DNA of 64,000 nt, taken from CANMXU01 sp052030545 (GTDB lineage Bacteria; Pseudomonadota; Gammaproteobacteria; Enterobacterales; Alteromonadaceae). Shown piece after piece: positions 58,606 to 64,000 of this stretch; positions within the stretch are counted from its first letter, which is position 1, and the number at the start of each line of letters is the position of its first letter. The notes beneath the pieces were generated by a model, which had not been told where the DNA came from, did no database searches, and saw nothing but the letters and a program-made list of their open reading frames with translations. The DNA is taken from contig NZ_JBPDIH010000003.1 of the NCBI RefSeq assembly GCF_052030545.1, positions 124,001 to 188,000 on the forward strand. The letters run 5' to 3'. The position numbers and the translations under genes were made by a program.

Positions 58606-61128
58606 TCATTTCAATATATGACGCTTGGTTTTATTGGTCGGCTCGGCATTTGCGGGATCATCTGGCCAATAGTGCTTAGGGTAGCGTGCTTTCATATCTT
58701 TTTGTACAGCGCGATAGCTCCCTTGCCAAAACGTCGGTAAGTCTTGTGTCACTTGGATTGGGCGTTGTGCAGGTGACAATAACTCCAAAACCAAAGCAAT
58801 AGCGTTATTATTATTAATGTCGCCAACACTAGGGGTTATTTTTTGTCCGTATAACTCTTGCATTGGCAAAGATACGGTCGGCGATTTTTGCTCATTGTAT
58901 CTGATCATGCATTTTCGCCCAGTCGGACCGATAAAGTGCGTCGGCGCCAACTTAGCAAATTGTTGTTGCTGCTGATAATCAAGTAGTGACATTAGCATTG
59001 GCTGAAAATCAAGCTTTTGCAACTGTTGTTTATTTTTCACCTGACCAACAAATGGTGTAAACCACGTCGGTAAATTTGCCATTAAACTTTCATCGTCGGC
59101 CAATGGAAAATCAACTGACGAACAAAAGTTATTGAGCCAACGCCAACGCAGTAATAAGCTTTGCACTTGCTCTGGTAATTTTAGCCACGCTAATCCATTT
59201 TTAGCCACTTGCTGCTGCCATAAACTGGCGCGCTGCTGATCAGTTACAGAATTTAGCGGTTTTCTATTTAAGACTATTGCGCCAAGTTTTTGCTGATGCT
59301 CAGCAATAATTTTATCCTGCTGAACATCATACGCTAATAAAGCGTCTTCACTAGGCGTTATTACTTGCCATTGCTCCAGTAAAATAAGGTCTACCGGTGC
59401 CGCTAAACGTATCGTCATTGTCTGCTTAAAGGCGCTAATATGTGCGGCAACAATATACACTTCATCGGCCAGGGCATCTTCAAGCTGCATGGCAAAGCCT
59501 TTACCATTTTGCGCAAGGTATTCACCTAATTTGCTCCGTTTTTGCGCAATACGCTCTGGATAGGCTAACGCGAGCAATAAGCCAGCATATTGAATCAACG
59601 AAGTTAATGGTTGGCTTTCTTTGCATTTGACTTGCTGCCTAAGCCGAGTAGCTTGTTTTAAGATTCGTTGATATCGCCCTTGCTTGTTAGCATTTGGCTG
59701 AACAAGCACATCCAGTCGATGACGAAGGTCACAATCTAATTGTGCTTGTTGACTTGAAAAAATATCGCGCTCTTCCAGTAACGCGGCAATCAAGCATGCT
59801 AATGCGGTTAAACCTTGTTGTTTAGGCTCTAGCGCCTTCGCCTGACAAATCATATGAGCAAAACGCGGATGCGTGGCTAATTGGCTTACGGTTTCGCCAT
59901 GCGAGGTTAACCTGCGTTTCTGATCGATAATATTTAGCGCAATGAGCTCTTGCCACGCTTGGTCTTCTTTGGTTAATAATGGCCGCTCAATTAAGGGCAG
60001 CTCGTGCAATGCCGATACGCCCCAACGGGCCGCTTCGATTAACAGTGGCAATAAATCGGCTTGTTGAATTTCACTTGCTGCATTGGCACTTCTGCGCTCA
60101 AAATCTTCTTCGCTAAATAATCGAATACACTTGCCCGGCATTAGTCGTCCTGCGCGGCCGGCACGTTGAATAGCCGAAGCTTTACAAATCGCTTGCTGCT
60201 GCAGTTTATTCGTCATCGACTGGGCATCATATTTCGCCACTTTTTCTAAACCACAGTCGATAACAAGATTAACGCCATCAATGGTTAAACTGGTTTCTGC
60301 AATGTTGGTGGCTAATACTAATTTTTGTTGACCTGCGGGCGCAGGTGCTATCGCCTGTTGTTGCTCAGCTAAACTGAGTTCGCCAAATAACGGGCAGATA
60401 TGAATATGCGCTGGCATTAATGGAGTTAAGCGCTCAACTAAAAAGCGAATATCGCCAGCGCCGGGTAAAAAGACTAGTGTTGAGCCTTGATGGGTTAATA
60501 CTGTTTGCTTAATAACACTCAGCGCATGATCTCGCCAAATTCTCGAATTACTTGGTGGTTGAAATTCAATATCAACCGTAAAACTGCGTCCTTCACTTTT
60601 TAAGTAATAGGCGTCAGGCAGTTTTGATAAAATATCATCAACCGCCAAGGTTGCCGACATTAACAATATTTTCAAATCGTCGCGCAGACCTTGCTGAATA
60701 TCTAACGCCAACGCCAGTGCTAAATCTCCATTGAGTGAACGTTCATGAAATTCATCTAAAATGATCAGTCCGCAATCGGCAATTTCGGGATCAGCTTGAA
60801 TAATTTGGGTCAAAATTCCTTCGGTGATCACTTCAATTTGGGTATGTTGTGAGACTTTACTGTCATTTCTTAGACGATAACCAACACGTTGGCCAACCTT
60901 TTCCCCCAGCTGCTGCGCCAAAAAGCAGGCAATATTTTTTGCGGCCACGCGGCGAGGTTGCAATAAATATATTTTTTGACCGCAAAGCGCTGGCAAATCA
61001 AGTAACCACAAAGGCAAACACGTCGACTTTCCCGCTCCCGGTGGTGCGGATAACACTAAGGTATTGTGATTAACCAAACGTTGTAAAAATTCAGCTTTAA
61101 TAGCTTCAACAGGTAAAGTTGTGGTCAT
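58606..61128 (-). CDS. hrpB: ATP-dependent RNA helicase HrpB
   Basis: 840-aa DExH helicase. Walker A SAPPGAGKST (about residues 26-35), motif II LDEFHERS (DEFH box, about 124-131), motif III LLMSATL, motif V TNIAETSLTIDGV and motif VI QRAGRAGR are present, followed by the HA2 and HrpB C-terminal domains (LELLSPAQRPIQVTQDLPTFW). Length is as in E. coli (about 824). It is divergent from the thpR-like gene, a common arrangement in this order. Confidence 0.94.
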   Translation of the reverse strand: MTTTLPVEAIKAEFLQRLVNHNTLVLSAPPGAGKSTCLPLWLLDLPALCGQKIYLLQPRRVAAKNIACFLAQQLGEKVGQRVGYRLRNDSKVSQHTQIEVITEGILTQIIQADPEIADCGLIILDEFHERSLNGDLALALALDIQQGLRDDLKILLMSATLAVDDILSKLPDAYYLKSEGRSFTVDIEFQPPSNSRIWRDHALSVIKQTVLTHQGSTLVFLPGAGDIRFLVERLTPLMPAHIHICPLFGELSLAEQQQAIAPAPAGQQKLVLATNIAETSLTIDGVNLVIDCGLEKVAKYDAQSMTNKLQQQAICKASAIQRAGRAGRLMPGKCIRLFSEEDFERRSANAASEIQQADLLPLLIEAARWGVSALHELPLIERPLLTKEDQAWQELIALNIIDQKRRLTSHGETVSQLATHPRFAHMICQAKALEPKQQGLTALACLIAALLEERDIFSSQQAQLDCDLRHRLDVLVQPNANKQGRYQRILKQATRLRQQVKCKESQPLTSLIQYAGLLLALAYPERIAQKRSKLGEYLAQNGKGFAMQLEDALADEVYIVAAHISAFKQTMTIRLAAPVDLILLEQWQVITPSEDALLAYDVQQDKIIAEHQQKLGAIVLNRKPLNSVTDQQRASLWQQQVAKNGLAWLKLPEQVQSLLLRWRWLNNFCSSVDFPLADDESLMANLPTWFTPFVGQVKNKQQLQKLDFQPMLMSLLDYQQQQQFAKLAPTHFIGPTGRKCMIRYNEQKSPTVSLPMQELYGQKITPSVGDINNNNAIALVLELLSPAQRPIQVTQDLPTFWQGSYRAVQKDMKARYPKHYWPDDPANAEPTNKTKRHILK

Positions 61129-61206
61129 GAAAAAAAGTGCGAATAGACGAAAACGACTATAATAACATTCAAACGAATATTTTTTTCAAAAGTGGTGATT
61201 TCTTTT

Positions 61207-61752
61207 ATGTTAAGTCGATTATTTTTTGCTTTAGATATTAATGATAACGATAAAGAAATGATCGCCAATTGGCGCGATCAACTCGACTTACCATTTAAAG
61301 CCATTGCACCTGAAAATTTTCATATTACCTTGGCATTTTTAGGCAACGTCAACGCAAAACAACAACAAGAGTTGCTGTTAAAAGCACAAACGGCGAATCA
61401 GCAATTAACCAATAACTTGCTGTTTAAAAAGCAAGATTGCCGATTAACCTTATCAAAATTAGCCTTATTTAAAGAACCTAACGTATTGTATTTAGGGTTA
61501 AAGGAATGCCCATGCTGGCTCTCGCAATTAGCCACCTGCTTAAGTGTCGCCGCCGTGGTTGAAGGGGTATTTCAAGAGCCACGGCCCTACTTGCCTCATC
61601 TTAGCGTATTTCGTAAAGCAACAACATTAAGTGGCAAATCGATAAGTTTTGATCAAGAAATAACGGTCAATAGCTTTAGCTTGTATCAGTCAATTTCATC
61701 AGACACTGGCGTGCGTTACCAACCAATTAAGCAATGGCAGTTGCACCAATAA
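61207..61752 (+). CDS. thpR: RNA 2',3'-cyclic phosphodiesterase (2'-5' RNA ligase family)
   Basis: 181-aa 2H phosphoesterase. Both catalytic H-x-T/S-x motifs are visible: FHITLAFLG (about residues 39-47) and LPHLSVFRK (about 131-139). It starts MLSRLFFALDIND, the usual beginning. A GTG 15 bases upstream (61192) is in frame, but ATG 61207 with GGTGA upstream fits the family better. Opens 2',3'-cyclic phosphate RNA ends. Confidence 0.9.
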   Translation: MLSRLFFALDINDNDKEMIANWRDQLDLPFKAIAPENFHITLAFLGNVNAKQQQELLLKAQTANQQLTNNLLFKKQDCRLTLSKLALFKEPNVLYLGLKECPCWLSQLATCLSVAAVVEGVFQEPRPYLPHLSVFRKATTLSGKSISFDQEITVNSFSLYQSISSDTGVRYQPIKQWQLHQ

Positions 61753-62079
61753 GATTAATTCTCAAATGTCATAAATAATTAAAACGCTTTATTTGCATTT
61801 TTTAAAATAACTGCTTACTTGGCAAATAAATGTTTAGTTGGTATTAATATAACCCGAGTTCGGTTTAAGAGATGTTTAACCCGTTGAAATATAGAATTCT
61901 ATTTTTCATGTTAACATCTAGCTTGTTAGTTTTGCTTAATTCAAGGCAAATTTACGCGTCAATAGCTGGTCTATTGCAAGTGGATTTAACGCGGAAGTAA
62001 GTAAAAGTAGCTGCTAGATAAATATTTGTTAAACCGAACTCAGGTTAATATAACAACATTAAATTAAAAGGCGCGCATT
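61753..62079. other. Intergenic region containing MITE-A copy 2
   Basis: No gene. About 100 AT-rich bases follow thpR, then MITE-A copy 2 fills 61848-62050, ending 29 bases before the next start codon. The promoter of the 62080 gene must lie in, or just after, the element. Confidence 0.7.
61848..62050. mobile_element. MITE-A copy 2
   Basis: Uninterrupted copy of about 200 bases. Ends: TAACCCGAGTTCGGTTTAAG and complement of TAACCTGAGTTCGGTTTAAC. Interior TTTTGCTTAATTCAAGGCAA, TTTACGCGTCAATAGCTG and AAGTAAGTAAAAGTAG align with copy 1. A TA-rich flank (TTAATA/TTATAT) suggests a TA target. Confidence 0.75.
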
Positions 62080-62502
62080 ATGAGTTCAACCGCACACGGA
62101 AGTTATTCGATTGAAAAGAAAGGGAGTATTCTTTTTATCGCTGCTAAAAGCCCTTTTCATGATACCCAAGTGATCGAGCAATATAGCCAAGATATGATCA
62201 AAGCCACTCAGCTTTTTAACAATGAACCTTGGGCGTCGTTAGTTACCTATAGTGGCGCTGGTGTGTTTAGCCCAGAAGCTGAACGGGAAATTGTTAATGT
62301 GACCAAGTACCGCATGGAACATGGCATGATCGCCAATGCCAGTGTGATTCAAAACTGCCCACAAGCAGATTTACAACAAATGCAGCTTAAGCGAATTTAT
62401 CAATCTGTAAACCTTACATTTCACGTATTTAGCGACCCTTATAGCGCCCAAGAGTGGCTCGACGAATTCCTACTTGAACACAAACAACGTAAAATCAACT
62501 AG
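62080..62502 (+). CDS. Hypothetical protein (STAS/SpoIIAA-like)
   Basis: 140-aa soluble protein starting MSSTAHGSYSIEKKG. It has an alternating strand-helix pattern (ILFIAAKSPFHD, WASLVTYSGAGVF, SVNLTFHVFSDPYSAQEWLDEF). It looks like a distant relative of the 38762 protein in layout and in its C-terminal acidic helix with a conserved Trp. No catalytic residue or signal peptide is recognised. It is preceded directly by MITE-A copy 2. Function unknown. Confidence 0.7.
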   Translation: MSSTAHGSYSIEKKGSILFIAAKSPFHDTQVIEQYSQDMIKATQLFNNEPWASLVTYSGAGVFSPEAEREIVNVTKYRMEHGMIANASVIQNCPQADLQQMQLKRIYQSVNLTFHVFSDPYSAQEWLDEFLLEHKQRKIN

Positions 62503-62558
62503 CCATTTTGCTTAAAACTGCCTAACCTGCATCTCAAATTTTTTACTGATGATTAACT

Positions 62559-63272
62559 ATGATACTGAATTTACATTCAGCCACCTTAATTAAACGATAT
62601 AAGCGCTTTTTAACCGATATCCGTTTAGCGAATGATGAAATCACTACCATACACTGCGCCAATACAGGTGCTATGACCGGCTGTGCCGAACCGGGAAATA
62701 CCGTTTGGTACAGCACATCTGACAATCCAAAACGAAAATATCCGTTTAGTTGGGAAATTAGTGTCGATAGCAATAACCATCATATTTGCGTAAATACCAT
62801 TAGAGCAAACCAGTTGGTTGAAGAGGCGTTATTAAATAACGTTGTTACCTCACTTTCAGGCTTTTCAACTCTTAAGCGAGAAGTTAAATACGGCAGTGAA
62901 AACAGCAAAATTGATTTTTTACTCAGCTACGCAGATAAACCAGACACTTATGTCGAAGTGAAAAGTGTCACTTTATTAGAGCAAGGTAAAGGTTACTTTC
63001 CTGATGCGGTGAGCACGCGCGGTCAAAAACATTTGCGAGAATTAATTGAAATGGCGCAGCAAGGTAAACGTGCGGTTTTGTTATTTGCAGTATTACATAG
63101 CGGTATAGAATCGGTGCAAGCCGCAGCACATATTGACCCAAAATATGCTCAATTATTAAACGAGGCAAAGCAACAAGGCGTTCAAATATTGGCGTATCAA
63201 GCACAATTTTCAAAAGTCGAGCAAGGGTTCGATATTCAAGTATTAAGGCATATAAAAGTTAATATTGGCTAA
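62559..63272 (+). CDS. sfsA: Sugar fermentation stimulation protein homologue SfsA
   Basis: 237-aa SfsA protein. Motifs: KRYKRFLTDIRLANDEITTIHC (first part), CANTGAMTGCAEPGN, VEVKSVTLLEQGKGYFPDAV and TRGQKHLRELIEMAQQGKRA. The fold is nuclease-like with a conserved D-x-E-V-K core (TYVEVKSVT). It is a DNA-binding protein implicated in sugar metabolism in E. coli. Its position just upstream of dksA is conserved in many gammaproteobacteria. No close ribosome site stronger than CTGATGA is seen. Confidence 0.92.
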   Translation: MILNLHSATLIKRYKRFLTDIRLANDEITTIHCANTGAMTGCAEPGNTVWYSTSDNPKRKYPFSWEISVDSNNHHICVNTIRANQLVEEALLNNVVTSLSGFSTLKREVKYGSENSKIDFLLSYADKPDTYVEVKSVTLLEQGKGYFPDAVSTRGQKHLRELIEMAQQGKRAVLLFAVLHSGIESVQAAAHIDPKYAQLLNEAKQQGVQILAYQAQFSKVEQGFDIQVLRHIKVNIG

Positions 63273-63576
63273 TAAATAGCCATAAAGACAAAATTGAGTA
63301 ATAATTATTGACGAACCCTATGAAAAATTGCTAAAAGTGCTAGCTTGTAAATATCCGTGGCAATAATAGCTGCCATAATTTTCGCTATTATTTATTCGAT
63401 AAATTTGAGTCTAAAACTTTTTTATTGCTTTAGACTTGAAATTTACTATTTGCATCTCAATATAGTCCTGTGATTTTAGGACGATTAACAATTGGCAATT
63501 GCAACTAAGTAAGGCCATTACGAATTTCGTAACTGTTTAAGCCTAATTTAGTCTATGTAGCATTAGGAGATTTAGC
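63273..63576. promoter_or_regulatory. Promoter region of dksA
   Basis: About 300 AT-rich bases with no gene. The ribosome-binding site AGGAGA (63565-63570) precedes the dksA ATG. Promoter elements were not resolved with confidence. Confidence 0.5.
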
Positions 63577-64000
63577 ATGCCAAAAAATAAAGCGTTAGGT
63601 ATCTTGGCACTAGCCGGTGTAGAACCTTATAAAGAAAAAGCTAACGAAGAATACATGAATGGTGAGCAACTAGAACACTTTAAAAAGATTCTAGATGCTT
63701 GGCGTGTTCAGCTTCGTGAAGAAGTTGACCGTACTGTAACGCATATGCAAGACGAAGCAGCGAACTTTCCTGACCCTGTTGACCGTGCAGCGCAAGAAGA
63801 AGAATTCAGTCTTGAGTTACGTACCCGTGACCGTGAGCGTAAGTTGATCAAAAAGATCGAAAAAACATTACAGTTAATCGAAGAAGATGAGTTTGGCTTC
63901 TGTAAATCATGTGGTATTGAAATAGGTATTCGTCGTTTAGAAGCGCGCCCTACTGCAGATTTATGTATTGAATGTAAAACATTAGCAGAAATTAAAGAGC
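63577..64000 (+). CDS. dksA: RNA polymerase-binding transcription factor DksA (3' end cut by window)
   Basis: About 141 codons are present; the last few are beyond the window. DksA binds the RNA polymerase secondary channel and works with ppGpp. It begins MPKNKALGILALAGVEPY. The coiled-coil tip carries the acidic motif FPDPVDRAAQEE (conserved Asp-x-x-Asp-Ala region), and a zinc finger CKSCG...CIEC is visible near the end. The sequence is highly conserved, so the call is secure. Confidence 0.96.
   Translation, partial: MPKNKALGILALAGVEPYKEKANEEYMNGEQLEHFKKILDAWRVQLREEVDRTVTHMQDEAANFPDPVDRAAQEEEFSLELRTRDRERKLIKKIEKTLQLIEEDEFGFCKSCGIEIGIRRLEARPTADLCIECKTLAEIKE

Overview
The window reads as chromosome of a marine gammaproteobacterium of the Alteromonadales, most like Colwelliaceae (Thalassotalea/Colwellia). 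The basis is low GC, gene order typical of the group (mrcB, miaA, hrpB, thpR, sfsA, dksA), an XrtA/PEP-CTERM polysaccharide cluster, TonB receptors and abundant short repeats. This is inference from gene content; no database was searched.

Layout. 1-6.5 kb: part of an XrtA/PEP-CTERM-type exopolysaccharide cluster (sugar transferase cut by the left edge, export lipoprotein, Wzz-like chain-length protein, tyrosine autokinase, beta-rich outer-membrane protein, ExeA-like ATPase). 6.6-14.2 kb, minus strand: the matching PrsK/PrsR two-component pair and, upstream of it, an RND pump with its adaptor. 14.4 kb: tRNA-Arg(CCG). 14.6-22.7 kb: thiolase, two-subunit 3-oxoacid CoA-transferase, LysR regulator, secreted PHB-depolymerase-type esterase, TonB receptor and a CrbR-like response regulator. 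22.7-32.5 kb is accessory: short palindromic repeats, PaiB-like and GNAT proteins, a cyanovirin-N-like protein, a GGDEF-EAL protein, a CheB-CheR-PAS protein, and a small integron-cassette-like patch with a ParDE toxin-antitoxin pair. 32.5-43.9 kb: CrbS-like symporter-kinase, MFS transporter, HSL-type hydrolase, VOC protein, class-2-lipase-like protein, large secreted PHB depolymerase, carboxymuconolactone-decarboxylase-like protein and 3-hydroxybutyrate dehydrogenase. 44-46.6 kb: rluF-like, cytochrome b561 and YceI genes. 47-53.4 kb: an ANTAR regulator, its two-hairpin leader with terminator, a nitrate-type ABC transporter and a porin, with two families of MITE-like elements interspersed. 53.5-64 kb: housekeeping genes ending in a truncated dksA.

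Main proposal: the two blocks at 14.6-22.7 and 32.5-43.9 kb form one polyhydroxybutyrate utilisation system. Secreted depolymerases would cut the polymer, a TonB receptor and an MFS carrier would import products, an HSL-type hydrolase would split oligomers, 3-hydroxybutyrate dehydrogenase would give acetoacetate, and CoA-transferase plus thiolase would give acetyl-CoA. Five of its promoters share a palindrome close to GGTACTAWRGTAC, placed about 18-24 bases before plausible -10 boxes in four of them. A CrbS/CrbR-like pair (the family that senses acetate/acetyl-CoA status) is encoded among these genes and is the natural candidate to bind it. A second, LysR-type site is shared by the CoA-transferase/lysR divergent region and the esterase promoter. 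I am not aware of a description of this exact regulon.

Other points of note are a MITE nested inside another MITE with a CTAG target duplication, an ANTAR antitermination leader with both hexaloops conserved, and attC-like sites without an integrase in view.
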